The notes: generated by a model from the letters alone, not told the origin. Shown: positions 34,652 through 44,974, counted from the stretch's first letter. The stretch: DNA of 64,000 bases from an uncultured bacterium (GCA_937139415.1 CAKZPS010000063.1:18397-82396); one strand, 5' to 3'. Translations and numbers: made by a program.

Positions 34652-36124
34652 ATGGATGGAGACTTGGAAAATACAGAATGGCAAGAAAAATTGCAGAAAT
34701 TGCAAGCACTCCGTGAATTGGGAATTGATCCATATGGTAATCACTTTCACAAAACTCATTCTATAGGAGAAATTAGGGCTTGTGCAGAAAAGTTTATCGA
34801 TGAAAAAGTTCAAGTAAGCATTGCAGGAAGAGTTATGGCGTTGCGGAAACACGGGAAAGTTATTTTTGCCGACCTGCGTGATCGGGAAGGGAAGTTGCAG
34901 GTATACTTCAAAAAGGATATTTTGGGAGAGGATTTTACCGTTGTTTCTAAGGCTGTTGATGTGGGAGATTGGGTTGGAGTAGAAGGGACTGTTTTTCGTA
35001 CCCACAGTGGAGAACTTACCGTTTTGGCAGAAAAGTCCATCTTTTTGAGTAAATGTCTCAATCCACTTCCTGAAAAGTGGCATGGATTGAAAGAAGTGGA
35101 GGTCAGATATCGGAGAAGGCATCTTGATCTCCTCATGAATGAAGAGGTGCGGAAGGTCTTTTTTCTCCGTGCTCGTGTTTTAAGAGAGTTGCGAAATTTT
35201 CTGAACGAGAGGGGATTTTTAGAAGTGGAAACACCCATGATGCAGACCATTCCTGGAGGAGCTTTGGCTCGCCCTTTTCGTACCTTTCATAATGCTCTGG
35301 GTATGGAACTCTACTTGCGCGTTGCTCCGGAGTTGTTTCTCAAGCGATTGATCGTGGGGGGATTGGAAAAGGTTTATGAAATCAATCGCAATTTTCGGAA
35401 TGAAGGCATTTCTACACGGCATAATCCCGAATTTACCATGTTGGAGCTCTACGAAGCCTATGGGAATTATGAAACCATGATGGCGATCTGTGAGGAAATG
35501 ATTTCCCATGTTGTTTTCGCCGTTTTGGGAAAGTACCAAGTAGAGTATCAGTCGATGACCATTGACTTTATTCCTCCCTGGAAGCGTGTTTCTCTTCGCG
35601 AGGCTCTGCGGGAACTTGCCGGAGTGGATATTTTAGAAGATTCGATGGAAAAACTTCGCGAGATTGCCAAGAGAAGTGGAATTCCTTGCGAAGAAAATTG
35701 GGATAGGGGAAAATTGACCAACGAGTTTTTGGAACAATTTTTACAGCCTCAACTAGTTCATCCGACCTTTGTGCTTGACTATCCTACGGAGATTTCTCCT
35801 CTTGCTAAAACCAAAAGAGATGATCCTCGGCTTGCCGAGCGTTTTGAGCTTTTTATCGGCAGAGAAGAAGTAGGCAATGCGTATAGTGAGTTGAATGATC
35901 CTTTTGAGCAGAGGAAACGTTTTGAGGAACAGGTTCGTAAACGCGAAAAAGGTGATGTTGAGGCGCATCTCATCGATGATGACTACATTGAAGCCCTCGA
36001 ATACGGTATGCCTCCTACCGGGGGATTGGGGATTGGCATTGACCGTTTAGTCATGCTGCTTACTGATTCCCCCTCTATTCGGGAGGTCATTCTCTTCCCG
36101 ATTCTTCGTCCTCGCGGTGATTGA
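34652..36124 (+). CDS. lysS: Lysyl-tRNA synthetase, class II
   Basis: 490 residues. OB-fold anticodon domain (VSIAGRVMALRKHGKVIFAD), then class II motifs: motif 1 around FLEVETPMMQTIPGGA, motif 2 FRNEGISTRHNPEFTMLE, motif 3 GLGIGIDRLVMLL. Its stop codon lies within the -35 hexamer of the ctsR promoter. Confidence 0.96.
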   Translation: MDGDLENTEWQEKLQKLQALRELGIDPYGNHFHKTHSIGEIRACAEKFIDEKVQVSIAGRVMALRKHGKVIFADLRDREGKLQVYFKKDILGEDFTVVSKAVDVGDWVGVEGTVFRTHSGELTVLAEKSIFLSKCLNPLPEKWHGLKEVEVRYRRRHLDLLMNEEVRKVFFLRARVLRELRNFLNERGFLEVETPMMQTIPGGALARPFRTFHNALGMELYLRVAPELFLKRLIVGGLEKVYEINRNFRNEGISTRHNPEFTMLELYEAYGNYETMMAICEEMISHVVFAVLGKYQVEYQSMTIDFIPPWKRVSLREALRELAGVDILEDSMEKLREIAKRSGIPCEENWDRGKLTNEFLEQFLQPQLVHPTFVLDYPTEISPLAKTKRDDPRLAERFELFIGREEVGNAYSELNDPFEQRKRFEEQVRKREKGDVEAHLIDDDYIEALEYGMPPTGGLGIGIDRLVMLLTDSPSIREVILFPILRPRGD

Positions 36125-36148
36125 CAAAGATTTCTTTTTCGGTATAAT
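36121..36148 (+). promoter_or_regulatory. Promoter of the ctsR operon
   Basis: TTGACA (36121-36126) and TATAAT (36143-36148) with a 16-base spacer; both hexamers are consensus. Start near 36155, at the CtsR operator. Confidence 0.85.
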
Positions 36149-36154
36149 GATGAA

Positions 36155-36171
36155 TGTCAATGATAGTCAAA
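36155..36171 (+). promoter_or_regulatory. CtsR operator (heptad direct repeat)
   Basis: TGTCAATGATAGTCAAA matches the CtsR box (RGTCAAA-NAN-RGTCAAA) in 12 of 14 defined bases and with exact 10-base repeat spacing. It overlaps the predicted transcription start, so CtsR represses its own operon at low temperature. Confidence 0.85.
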
Positions 36172-36185
36172 AAGGGGGTTAAGAG

Positions 36186-36668
36186 ATGTACTCCCTCTGT
36201 GACACCATAGAAAAATATATCATTCGTATGATCGAAAATTCACCTAACCAAATGATTGTTATTCAGCGGGGCAAGTTGGCTGACGAATTCGATTGTGCTC
36301 CTTCGCAGATTAATTATGTGTTGGCGACTCGTTTCAGTGTCTTTCGCGGTTTTATTGTAGAAAGCCGCAGAGGAGGCAGTGGATACGTTCGCATCAAGAA
36401 AGTTCCCATTGATCGCTTGGAACCTATCGTTTCTTATTTAGGAGACTACTCAAGATATTTGAAAGAGAGTGACGTTCAGTCGCTGGTGAGTTGGTTGGAA
36501 CGGGAAGGTTTTATTACCATCCGAGAGGGTCTCCTTATGAAGGCGGCTATGATTCAGGCCTTGGATAAGCTTGAAGACCTGGGACTGTCCGGAGGGGTAG
36601 AGCGAAACAAGCTCCGTTCTCGAATTCTTCGAGAAATGCTTTTACAGATTTTGGATTGGGTGAAGTGA
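36186..36668 (+). CDS. ctsR: Class III heat-shock repressor CtsR
   Basis: 160 residues. Winged HTH with LADEFDCAPSQINYVLATRF and the glycine-rich wing ESRRGGSGYVRI that acts as the heat sensor in this family. The C-terminal dimerisation part follows. First gene of ctsR-mcsA-mcsB-clpC, directly below a CtsR box. AAGGGGG precedes ATG 36186. Confidence 0.95.
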   Translation: MYSLCDTIEKYIIRMIENSPNQMIVIQRGKLADEFDCAPSQINYVLATRFSVFRGFIVESRRGGSGYVRIKKVPIDRLEPIVSYLGDYSRYLKESDVQSLVSWLEREGFITIREGLLMKAAMIQALDKLEDLGLSGGVERNKLRSRILREMLLQILDWVK

Positions 36669-37148
36669 ATGCGTTGTGATTTTTGCAATACAAAAGAAGC
36701 TACTTTGGTCATCTGTTTTGCGAATGCTCGTGGCCATTCGCAGAAGAGATTGTTCGTTTGCCAAACGTGTGCGGAACAACTCTCTCTGTCTCATTTGGTG
36801 GACAAAAAAGGTGTTATGCATACTCTCTCTCAAGAGGTCAAAACCGAAAAAGAGCATGTTTGTTCATGGTGTGGATTATCGATTGAAGAAGCACGAAGAA
36901 CGAATAGTGTTGGATGTCCTTCCTGCTATCGGAACTTTATTCGTGAGTTTGAAGAGTGGATCGGACAATATCAGCTGGGGAACGTTCATCGCGGAAAGGT
37001 TCCTCTCCGTTGGGCGAGGGTACGAAAAATCCGTGAGAGGGTGGAAAAAATGGTCCGGGAACTCAAGAAATGTATCGCCGAGGAAAATTATGAGCGTGCT
37101 GAACAAATAAAAAATTTCATTCTCCGATTGCAGGCCCGTTTACCATGA
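36669..37148 (+). CDS. mcsA: McsA, zinc-binding activator with UVR motif
   Basis: 159 residues. Four CxxC motifs (CDFC, CQTC, CSWC, CPSC) form two zinc sites, and the C-terminal UVR motif reads IAEENYERAEQIKNFI. In Firmicutes McsA activates the arginine kinase McsB and modulates CtsR. Here it directly follows the ctsR stop. It appears intact although its partner McsB is degenerate. Confidence 0.92.
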   Translation: MRCDFCNTKEATLVICFANARGHSQKRLFVCQTCAEQLSLSHLVDKKGVMHTLSQEVKTEKEHVCSWCGLSIEEARRTNSVGCPSCYRNFIREFEEWIGQYQLGNVHRGKVPLRWARVRKIRERVEKMVRELKKCIAEENYERAEQIKNFILRLQARLP

Positions 37149-38134
37149 GATGCTCTTTGTTGCAGGAAATGAGGGTGAAGAAGGGTTTACCTGCCTCTCG
37201 CGGGGCGGTAGTTGTCCACCGAAATTTGCACGGTGTACCTTTCCCTTCTTCACGTTTTTTTGCTCCCATTTGGCAAAGGGAGGTCAAGGAGCAATTGGAG
37301 AAGGTATGTCGGGAGCGAAAAAGAGGAATTCATGACCTTTCCTCTCTTCTTGTGGCCCTTACCGGAATTGTCCAGGGAGAAATTTTCTTTCTCAAGAAAA
37401 CGCAAAAGGTATGGCAAGGAATAACCGTGAACGGTTGCGACCACTTACAAATATTTGCCGAGAGGAGAGGAGAAATCCTTGAATCACTTCTGCGAGTGGT
37501 TGATTTCTGGGATAATCGGGTAGAAGAAAAGGTAACTTATGCTTACCATCCCCGGTGGGGATATTTGGCTTCTTCATTTACTCGAGTGGGGACCGGATGT
37601 AATGCTTATCTTTGGGTACATCTTCCGGCACTTTCATTTCTCTATGGAGAAAAGCGTCTTTTACAGTGGTTTCAGGAAAATGGGACGATTGTAGTGCGAG
37701 GATGGGGTGATAAGGGAGAAATTTGGGCCCATCTCTTCGAGATTACGAACCGCTTCACCTTGGGTCTTTCGGAGAGAGATATTGTGAGCACAGTGGAAGG
37801 AATAGGTGGGAAGGTGTTACATTGGGAGGAGGAGGTGCGTCGTGATTTCCTTCGTTCTCCAGCCCGTTTGCGCGCCTTTTGGGAATACTTAGAACAAGGT
37901 TATAAAGAAATGGCTCGGAAAGACGATAATATGGGGAAAGCACTCTTCGATTTCGTTTCTCTGTGGTGGTTTGGCGAAGAAATGGGAATAATCCCGGATG
38001 GGAAAGGTTTAGAGTGTATAGGAATCAATCATTGTATCGGTGAATGGTTGGCCGATATCCGAGTAAGACAGTGGAGGGTGGAGGCCCTGAGAGTTTTGGG
38101 AGTTTGGCCGAGGAGGATTTTAAGCAATGTTTGA
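37145..38134 (+). CDS. McsB homologue lacking kinase active-site residues (pseudokinase)
   Basis: 329 residues against about 360 for McsB. Position and scattered motifs identify it: [32 protein letters not shown] (McsB: GTG-RASVM-HLPAL), VVRG, then [15 protein letters not shown]. Active-site elements are changed: the N-terminal SSRIRLARN block is GAVVVHRN, the NEEDH block with the catalytic Glu is NGCDH, CPTN is SFTR (no Cys), and the YGEGSEA loop is WGDKGEI. ATP binding and arginine phosphorylation are therefore improbable. The frame is intact and well conserved elsewhere, so it may have kept a CtsR- or ClpC-binding role. Confidence 0.8.
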   Translation: MRCSLLQEMRVKKGLPASRGAVVVHRNLHGVPFPSSRFFAPIWQREVKEQLEKVCRERKRGIHDLSSLLVALTGIVQGEIFFLKKTQKVWQGITVNGCDHLQIFAERRGEILESLLRVVDFWDNRVEEKVTYAYHPRWGYLASSFTRVGTGCNAYLWVHLPALSFLYGEKRLLQWFQENGTIVVRGWGDKGEIWAHLFEITNRFTLGLSERDIVSTVEGIGGKVLHWEEEVRRDFLRSPARLRAFWEYLEQGYKEMARKDDNMGKALFDFVSLWWFGEEMGIIPDGKGLECIGINHCIGEWLADIRVRQWRVEALRVLGVWPRRILSNV

Positions 38135-40592
38135 AAGGTACACGGAACGAGCACGAAAGGTGATCATTTTGGCGCAGGATGAAGCCATTCGGTTGAAGCA
38201 TAACCATATCGGTACGGAGCATCTCCTTTTGGGGCTGCTTCGGGAACGAGAAGGGATTGCCGCACGAATCTTAGAAAGTTTTGATATAAGCTTAGATTTG
38301 GTACGGAGTGAATTAGAGAGTTTGGTCGATAAGGCAGAGTATCAAGGATCGAAAGAGGTGGCTTTTACTCCTCGTGCCAAGAGAGTATTAGAACTCGCCT
38401 TAGATGAAACACGACGTCTGGGTCATAATTATGTCGGGACGGAACATATCCTTTTGGGAATTTTGCGTGAAGGGGAAGGGGTTGGAGCACAAATTTTGCG
38501 TAATCTTGGCCTTGATATCGAAGCAGTGAGGAATAAACTCTACGAAATTTTGAATGAGAATGTACCTCGTTCAGAGTCCTCTCCAGAATATTCTTCCTAT
38601 CGAGAACGAGAGAGTAAGACCCCCATTCTCGATGAATTTAGCCGGGATTTGACTCGTTTGGCGGTGGAACGAAAGCTCGATCCGGTGATCGGTCGAGAGC
38701 GAGAGATCGAACGGGTTATTCAGATTTTGAGTCGACGAACGAAAAATAACCCTGTGCTCATTGGAGAGCCAGGGGTTGGAAAGACGGCCATTGTTGAAGG
38801 ATTGGCGCAGAGAATCGTGAAAGGGGAAGTTCCAGAAATTTTGAAAGGGAAACGAGTGGTCAGCTTAGACCTGGCGGCAATCGTGGCCGGTACTAAATAT
38901 CGCGGAGAATTTGAGAAACGTCTCAAGAAAATTATTTCTGAAATTGTACAGACCAAAGAAGTAGTGCTTTTCATCGACGAGGTGCATACCTTAGTCGGTG
39001 CAGGCGCGGCAGAGGGAGCCATCGATGCGGCAAATATCTTGAAACCGGCTCTGGCTCGAGGAGAGCTCCAGGCCATTGGTGCGACCACCATTACCGAATA
39101 TCGGAAATACATCGAGAAAGATTCAGCCTTAGAGCGTCGTTTCCAGCCGGTGTATGTGGATGAACCATCGGTAGAGGTTACGGTAGAGATTTTACGAGGT
39201 ATTAAAGAGCGATATGAGGAACATCATAGAGTGACGATTACCGGCGAAGCTGTAGAAGCGGCAGTGCGACTATCACAACGGTACATTTCCGATCGTTACC
39301 TTCCCGATAAAGCCATTGACGTCATGGATGAGGCGGCGAGCCGAGTTCGTTTGCGAGCAACAGTTTTGCCTGAGGAATTGAAGTCCTTAGAGGTGATCAT
39401 CGAGGAGATCCGTAAGAAGAAAGAAAAAGCGGTGAAGAATCAGGATTTCGAAGGTGCAGCGTGTTACCGAGACGAAGAGGAAACTCTGAAGAAAAAGTAT
39501 CGCGAACAGAAGGAGTCTTGGCTCAAAGAAATTGATTCCACACGTCCGGTGGTGACTGAAGAAGATATTGCCGCAGTGGTCTCGAGCTGGACGGGCATCC
39601 CCGTTTTCCGTTTGGCTATGGAGGAGCAAGAGCGATTAGTGCACATGGAAGAAGAAATCCATCGGCGCATTGTGGGGCAGGAAGAAGCGGTCAAGGCGGT
39701 GTGTAAGGCCATTAAACGTTCTCGAGCAGGACTCAAAGACCCACGTCGCCCCATCGGATCTTTCATCTTTTTAGGTCCATCGGGGGTGGGGAAGACCGAA
39801 CTCGCCAAAGCTTTGGCGGAGTTTCTCTTTGGGAAAGAGGACGCTTTGATTATCCTCGACATGTCTGAATATATGGAGAAATTTACGGTTTCACGTCTCG
39901 TTGGTTCGCCTCCTGGGTATGTGGGATATGAAGAAGGAGGGCAGCTCACCGAAAAAGTCCGTCGTCGGCCGTATTCGGTAGTGCTTTTTGATGAGATTGA
40001 AAAGGCCAACCCCGATATTTTCAATATCCTCTTGCAGATTATGGAAGAAGGGCGTTTAACCGATGCCCAAGGGCGGGTGATTGATTTTAAGAACACCATT
40101 ATCATCATGACTTCCAACTTAGGGGCACGGATGATCTCTAACCAAGCGGGTATCGGTTTCGGTGACAAGCAGAACGACACGCTTTCTTACCAGGACATCA
40201 AACAGAAGGTCATGGAAGAAGTGAAGAAGACTTTTACACCGGAGTTTTTAAACCGGGTGGATGAAATTATCGTCTTCCGTCCGCTCAAGCAGCAAGAAGT
40301 AGAGAAAATCGTGGATCTCTTAATGAAAGAAACCCGCAATCGCCTCAAAGAAAAGAACATGGATATCGAGATTACTCCGGAAGTGCGCTCTTTCATCGCC
40401 CAAGAGGGGTATGACCCCAATTTCGGCGCTCGTCCTTTGCGCAGAGCGATCCAAAGGATTTTGGAGGATCCCCTCTCTGACCTCATGTTGAAGGGAGTTT
40501 TTAAAGAAGGAGATAAAGTCCTCGCTACCCTTGAGGCAGGAAAGGTATCCTTCACCAAAGTTCTACCCTTAGAGCTTTCGCTTCGCGTATAA
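38127..40592 (+). CDS. clpC: ATP-dependent unfoldase ClpC
   Basis: 821 residues. Two Clp_N repeats ([18 protein letters not shown] and [18 protein letters not shown]), AAA-1 with Walker [16 protein letters not shown] and DEVHTLVG, a middle domain with a UVR-like [23 protein letters not shown]-2 with [16 protein letters not shown], and a ClpP-binding-loop region near NQAGIGFGD. Feeds substrates to ClpP. In classical systems it recognises McsB-phosphorylated arginine through Clp_N. Whether that holds here is doubtful given the neighbouring pseudokinase. Confidence 0.96.
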   Translation: MFERYTERARKVIILAQDEAIRLKHNHIGTEHLLLGLLREREGIAARILESFDISLDLVRSELESLVDKAEYQGSKEVAFTPRAKRVLELALDETRRLGHNYVGTEHILLGILREGEGVGAQILRNLGLDIEAVRNKLYEILNENVPRSESSPEYSSYRERESKTPILDEFSRDLTRLAVERKLDPVIGREREIERVIQILSRRTKNNPVLIGEPGVGKTAIVEGLAQRIVKGEVPEILKGKRVVSLDLAAIVAGTKYRGEFEKRLKKIISEIVQTKEVVLFIDEVHTLVGAGAAEGAIDAANILKPALARGELQAIGATTITEYRKYIEKDSALERRFQPVYVDEPSVEVTVEILRGIKERYEEHHRVTITGEAVEAAVRLSQRYISDRYLPDKAIDVMDEAASRVRLRATVLPEELKSLEVIIEEIRKKKEKAVKNQDFEGAACYRDEEETLKKKYREQKESWLKEIDSTRPVVTEEDIAAVVSSWTGIPVFRLAMEEQERLVHMEEEIHRRIVGQEEAVKAVCKAIKRSRAGLKDPRRPIGSFIFLGPSGVGKTELAKALAEFLFGKEDALIILDMSEYMEKFTVSRLVGSPPGYVGYEEGGQLTEKVRRRPYSVVLFDEIEKANPDIFNILLQIMEEGRLTDAQGRVIDFKNTIIIMTSNLGARMISNQAGIGFGDKQNDTLSYQDIKQKVMEEVKKTFTPEFLNRVDEIIVFRPLKQQEVEKIVDLLMKETRNRLKEKNMDIEITPEVRSFIAQEGYDPNFGARPLRRAIQRILEDPLSDLMLKGVFKEGDKVLATLEAGKVSFTKVLPLELSLRV

Positions 40593-40599
40593 GAACTCT

Positions 40600-41985
40600 A
40601 TGGCTTATCTTTGCCAAGGTTGTGGGTATTTCACTCCCAATTGGCTAGGTCGATGCCCCCAATGTGGGGAGTGGAATACCCTGGTAGAGGTACCGAAGGA
40701 AAAAGCGAAAAAGGTAACCCGGTCCTCTTCTTTTCTCGCCACTTCTTCTCCTATATCCTTAGAGGCAATGCAAAAGAATCAGTTTTTTCGGGGGAAACGC
40801 TTATCTACCGGTCTCCGCGAGGTGGATCGAGTTTTAGGCGGAGGTGTGGTAGAAGGGTCACTCATCCTTTTGAGTGGTGATCCGGGAATTGGGAAATCCA
40901 CTTTGCTTTTGAAAATTGCTGAAGGTATTGCCGCTCAGAATCAAAGAGTACTCTATACGAGTAGTGAAGAATCTCTGGCACAATTATCTCTGCGGGTAGA
41001 GAGATTGAAGATCCAAAAAAGCCCTCATTTTTTCCTCTTTTCTGCCGATTGTTTTGATGACCTTGTCGAACAGCTTTTCACCCTCAAGCCTCAGGTGGTG
41101 GTTGTTGATTCTATCCAGAATTTAGGTAAAAGAGAGAGTGAGTGTCTCCCCGGAAGTGTGGGAATGTTGCGGGAGTTGAGTGCTGCTTTTCTCGAAATGG
41201 CGAAGAAAGAAAACGTGGCCTTTTTTTTGGTAGGACACGTGACCAAAGAGGGTTTCGTGGCCGGTCCGAAAACTCTGGAACATTTCGTAGACGTGGTATT
41301 GTATCTCGAAGGGGACCCACAGCGTCCGTTGCGCATGATACGGGGGATGAAGAATCGTTTTGGTTCTACTCAAGAAGTAGGCATTTTAGAGATGCAAGAG
41401 GAGGGGTTGGTGGAGATTCTTGATCCTTCTCAGTACTTTGCCGGTGATCACGACACATCGGCTGTTGGAACGGCCCGAACAGTGGTAGCCGAAGGCAAGA
41501 GGATCATGATGATCGAGGTGCAGTCCTTGGTGAGTTCGAGTTCTTTTGATTTCCCCCGCAGAGTGAGTTTGGGAATGGATTTGAATCGTCTCCATCTTTT
41601 GCTTGCCGTCTTAGAACAGACAACTCGTCTCCGTTTTGTCCGTCATGATGTTTATGTGAGTATCGGGGGAGGGGTACGGGTTACAGAAACCGCTTTGGAT
41701 CTTGCCGTGTGCATGAGTGTTCTCTCTTCGCGACTCAATCAATCGGTTAATCGAAAAACGGTATATTTGGGGGAGATCAGCTTAAACGGAGCTATTCGAC
41801 CGGTTTCGCTTCTTGAACAACGGGTGCAAGAAGCACTTCGCATGGGAGCAAAACGGCTTGTGCTTTCGGCACGTAACCAAGATCATTCTGCTAAATACCC
41901 TGGAATTGAGTGGCTTCAATACCATCATCTTCAGGAAACCCTAAAAAGAGAGGGTTTCTTCTCTTCCTCTCCTCCTCTTGGGTGA
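40600..41985 (+). CDS. radA: DNA repair protein RadA
   Basis: 461 residues. N-terminal zinc finger CQGCGYFTPNWLGRCPQCGE, RecA-like core with Walker A GDPGIGKSTLL, the KNRFG motif in GMKNRFGSTQEVGI, and a Lon-like C-terminal domain (SIGGGVRVTETALDLAVCM). Branch-migration helicase in recombination. Follows clpC by seven bases, a common neighbourhood in Firmicutes-type operons. A hairpin GAAACCCT/AGGGTTTC (41935-41958) with pyrimidine-rich tail lies in its last codons and could act as a partial terminator. Confidence 0.95.
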   Translation: MAYLCQGCGYFTPNWLGRCPQCGEWNTLVEVPKEKAKKVTRSSSFLATSSPISLEAMQKNQFFRGKRLSTGLREVDRVLGGGVVEGSLILLSGDPGIGKSTLLLKIAEGIAAQNQRVLYTSSEESLAQLSLRVERLKIQKSPHFFLFSADCFDDLVEQLFTLKPQVVVVDSIQNLGKRESECLPGSVGMLRELSAAFLEMAKKENVAFFLVGHVTKEGFVAGPKTLEHFVDVVLYLEGDPQRPLRMIRGMKNRFGSTQEVGILEMQEEGLVEILDPSQYFAGDHDTSAVGTARTVVAEGKRIMMIEVQSLVSSSSFDFPRRVSLGMDLNRLHLLLAVLEQTTRLRFVRHDVYVSIGGGVRVTETALDLAVCMSVLSSRLNQSVNRKTVYLGEISLNGAIRPVSLLEQRVQEALRMGAKRLVLSARNQDHSAKYPGIEWLQYHHLQETLKREGFFSSSPPLG

Positions 41986-42162
41986 ATAACCGTACAAGAA
42001 TTGGTATAATGAGAAAACGTAGAGTAAAAAGGGAGGTGAGAATCTAATCACTCTTTATATGCAATGGATAGGGAACGGATGTGCTTTTGGGGGTGGAGAG
42101 ATGTGAAGGAGAAGTGTTTTTCTTTGGGCTTACTATCCTTTTTATGATTGGATGGGTGAGTT
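41986..42162 (+). promoter_or_regulatory. Region before the PIN-TRAM gene with a -10 box
   Basis: TATAAT (42003-42008) is present with a poor -35. A frame starting near 42081 has a hydrophobic stretch FFFGLTILFMIGWVSYA that ends near the start of the next gene in another frame. It may be a lost first membrane segment of that protein, or coincidence. Confidence 0.35.
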
Positions 42163-43065
42163 ATGCAAGTGAAGAAGAGAATAGGCGTGTCCTTATTACG
42201 GTTTTTCCCCTGGATGGTCGGATTTTTCTCGCGAACGTCAGCAGTGGATATTTTAGTGGGATTAGGTGGCCTCATCCTGGGGTTGGTCATCGGGGTCCTC
42301 TTAACTTATCCGATTTCTTTCTTGCCCTTTCGCCTGACTTCTTTACCTCTTTTTGTAACCGTGGTTTGTGGAGCTTTGGGCATGTCCATTTTTTTGGTGC
42401 GCAAAGAGGATATCATTTCCATTTTTACTGGAATTCCTCGGATGAAATTGCTCCGTGGTCAGAGCGGTGGTGGAAAGATTCTCGATACCAGCGTCATTGT
42501 GGATGGGAGGATTGCCGATATTTGTAAGACCGGTTTTATCGAGGGGGAAGTCCTCATCCCTCGGTTCGTTTTGAAAGAGTTGCAACAAGTTGCCGATTCT
42601 CAAGACCCCTTGAAACGAAATAGAGGAAGACGCGGTCTTGACATTTTAAACAAGATTCGCAAAGAGAAAAGAGTCAACGTACGGATTATTGACCGCGACT
42701 TTCCCGAAATCAAAGACGTTGATGCCAAGTTGATTAAACTGGCGAAAGCTATTGGTGCACGGGTCATTACCAACGATTTTAACCTCAATAAGATTGCGGA
42801 ACTCGAAGGAGTAGAAGTGCTCAACATTAATGAACTCTCCAACGCTCTGAAGCCTTATGTCCTTCCCGGCGAAGAATTACGAGTCCAGATTATCCGTGAA
42901 GGTAAAGAAGTGGATCAAGGAGTTGGCTATCTTGACGATGGCACCATGGTGGTGGTGGAGGAAGGGAAAAAATACATCAATACCGTGGTCGATACAGTAG
43001 TAACGAGCGTCTTGCAAACTCCTGCAGGACGGATGATTTTTGCCCGTCTCAAGAGTCGAATGTGA
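42163..43065 (+). CDS. Membrane-anchored PIN-TRAM domain protein (YacL type)
   Basis: 300 residues. Two N-terminal hydrophobic helices (ILVGLGGLILGLVIGVLL and LPLFVTVVCGALGMSIFLV), then a PIN nuclease domain with acidic residues in ILDTSVIVDGRIADI, DVDAKLIKLAKA and VITNDFNLNKIA, and a C-terminal TRAM domain (GEELRVQIIREGKEVDQGVG). Homologues usually have four helices and about 360 residues, so the N-terminus may be short here. Ten bases before ispD. RNA-related function is inferred from the domains. Confidence 0.88.
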   Translation: MQVKKRIGVSLLRFFPWMVGFFSRTSAVDILVGLGGLILGLVIGVLLTYPISFLPFRLTSLPLFVTVVCGALGMSIFLVRKEDIISIFTGIPRMKLLRGQSGGGKILDTSVIVDGRIADICKTGFIEGEVLIPRFVLKELQQVADSQDPLKRNRGRRGLDILNKIRKEKRVNVRIIDRDFPEIKDVDAKLIKLAKAIGARVITNDFNLNKIAELEGVEVLNINELSNALKPYVLPGEELRVQIIREGKEVDQGVGYLDDGTMVVVEEGKKYINTVVDTVVTSVLQTPAGRMIFARLKSRM

Positions 43066-43074
43066 GGAGAAGGC

Positions 43075-43779
43075 ATGTCATATCGGTTTTACGCTCTCGT
43101 TGTAGCAGGGGGAACAGGAGAACGGATGAATTCGACTATTCCTAAGCAATATCTTCCCCTTTTGGGGAAGCCGGTGCTTGCCTATACCTTGGATGTTTTC
43201 GAAGCGTGTTCGGAAATTGAAGAAATCATCGTGGTTATCCATCCTCACCATGAGGACCTTTTTCTGCGACAAGTTTTCAAGCGCTACCACTATGAGAAGG
43301 TGCGAAAGTATGTATTCGGAGGTAAAAGAAGACAGGATTCGGTATATCGTGGACTCCTTGAACTTCGAGGACGCGAGGAGGATTTTGTGTTGGTCCATGA
43401 CGGGGTGCGACCACTCTTAGATCAGAGAACCCTGAAGCGGTGTATCGAAGAGCTGAAAGAACACGAAGCGGTGTGTTGCGCCATTCCTTGCGTTGATACC
43501 TTAAAGATGACGGAAAACGGAAAAAGTATCCAAGGAACATTAGACCGTCACAAGGTTTGGAGAGCTCAAACACCCCAAGGATTTCGAGTAAAACTCCTTT
43601 GGGAGGCTCTTGAGCGAGCTTTTCAGGACGATTTTTGTGGTACCGATGATTCCGTGTTGGTGGAGCGATTGGGGCAACCGGTTTACTTGGTACTTGGTTC
43701 CGAGGACAATCTCAAGATCACCACTCCTCAGGATGTCATATTTGCCGAAGAGCGCTTACGATGGAGAGGGAGACCATGA
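43075..43779 (+). CDS. ispD: 2-C-methyl-D-erythritol 4-phosphate cytidylyltransferase
   Basis: 234 residues. AGGTGERMNSTIPKQYLPL (CTP-binding loop with Lys), VLVHDGVRPLLD, and WRAQTPQGFR. MEP pathway of isoprenoid synthesis, third step. ATG 43075 after GAGGAGAAGGC. ATGA overlap with ispF. Confidence 0.95.
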   Translation: MSYRFYALVVAGGTGERMNSTIPKQYLPLLGKPVLAYTLDVFEACSEIEEIIVVIHPHHEDLFLRQVFKRYHYEKVRKYVFGGKRRQDSVYRGLLELRGREEDFVLVHDGVRPLLDQRTLKRCIEELKEHEAVCCAIPCVDTLKMTENGKSIQGTLDRHKVWRAQTPQGFRVKLLWEALERAFQDDFCGTDDSVLVERLGQPVYLVLGSEDNLKITTPQDVIFAEERLRWRGRP

Positions 43780-44261
43780 GAGATATGCGTGTTGGAATGG
43801 GGTATGACATTCATCCCTTGGTGGAGGGTAAAGTCCTCGTCCTGGGGGGAGTGGTTGTGCCTTACAGTCGGGGTCTTGAGGGACATTCTGATGGAGATGT
43901 TTTGTGTCATGCGATCATGGATAGCTTACTCGGGGCGTGTGGTTTTCCTGATATTGGGCATTTTTTCCCTTCTTGCGATCCTCACTACCGTGGGATTCAA
44001 AGTACCATTCTTCTCTGCGAGGTGTGCGAAAGAATACGGAAAGAAGGATGGGAAATCGGGAACATAGATAGCACCGTTATCGCTGAACAACCCAAAATTG
44101 CTCCTTTTATCCCGGAAATGAAAGAGAAGTTATCCCAAGTGATGCTCATTGATCCGAGGAGAATCGGCATCAAAGCTACTACTCAAGAGGGTTTAGGGAG
44201 CATTGGAAGGGGGGAAGGGATAAGTTGTATTGCCGTAAGTCTTGTGTGGCGCGATGGATGA
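43776..44261 (+). CDS. ispF: 2-C-methyl-D-erythritol 2,4-cyclodiphosphate synthase
   Basis: 161 residues. Metal-site DxH in [10 protein letters not shown] and His in [39 protein letters not shown] at the C-terminus. ATG 43776 gives the coupled ATGA start; the ATG at 43761 adds five residues with no family match. Fifth step of the MEP pathway. Confidence 0.95.
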   Translation: MRDMRVGMGYDIHPLVEGKVLVLGGVVVPYSRGLEGHSDGDVLCHAIMDSLLGACGFPDIGHFFPSCDPHYRGIQSTILLCEVCERIRKEGWEIGNIDSTVIAEQPKIAPFIPEMKEKLSQVMLIDPRRIGIKATTQEGLGSIGRGEGISCIAVSLVWRDG

Positions 44262-44974
44262 GTGGAATAGTATTGGTGGTATTGGGAGGTTTGCTTTGGG
44301 CAGAGGGGGCTTTTACCAAGCCGGTGGTGCAAGTAGAGCCTTGGCATAACGACTCTTTTGCAGTCGTAGTAGATGGAAAGCCGCTCATTGCCGTCAGGTA
44401 TCCTAAGAAACGGGAGTTGCGCAGAGAGAGAGCCGAAGAAATCGCTCGGCGCTTGACAAGGCTCTTCTATGCTTCCTTTCAGGAACCACCTACCTTTCGG
44501 GTAAGCGTGAGGAAGGATCGAGTAGAAGCGTATTGTGATGAAACCCTCCTCTTTTCGGTTTTTCGTGATGATGCGATACCCAATCGCTCTCAACCCCTCG
44601 ATTTAGCGCTCTTGTGGCTCAATACGGTGCAAATGGAATTCTATAAACTGCGCTCAAGAGAAGCTACCGTCCTCTCCCAAGCGACGGGATTGGCTTCTTG
44701 GTGTCACGTGCGATTTCATGGTAAGTTAACTGCCCAGGGAGAGACATACGATTCTTATGCTTTCACCGCGGCCCATCGAGAACTTCCCTTTGGGAGTATT
44801 GTGCTCATCACCAACCTTCGCAATGGTAAGCAGGTGGTGGTAAAAGTGAATGACCGTGGTCCATGGAGGAAGAATCGTTTGGTAGATTTGTCTTTGGTAG
44901 CAGCAAAAGTATTGGGGATGCAAGAGGCTGGAGTAGAGAAGGTAAAGATGGAGGTTATTGCATGGAAACAGTGA
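44258..44974 (+). CDS. RlpA-like double-psi beta-barrel protein, exported
   Basis: 238 residues from ATG 44258 (ATGA overlap with ispF). Signal peptide [19 protein letters not shown]-terminal RlpA domain: [49 protein letters not shown] and [13 protein letters not shown]. The usual Tyr of AS-W-Y-G is Cys here. No SPOR domain follows. The middle region (residues 20-140) is unrecognised, rich in basic residues. Family members cleave peptidoglycan glycan strands. Genes on both sides overlap it. Confidence 0.82.
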   Translation: MSGIVLVVLGGLLWAEGAFTKPVVQVEPWHNDSFAVVVDGKPLIAVRYPKKRELRRERAEEIARRLTRLFYASFQEPPTFRVSVRKDRVEAYCDETLLFSVFRDDAIPNRSQPLDLALLWLNTVQMEFYKLRSREATVLSQATGLASWCHVRFHGKLTAQGETYDSYAFTAAHRELPFGSIVLITNLRNGKQVVVKVNDRGPWRKNRLVDLSLVAAKVLGMQEAGVEKVKMEVIAWKQ

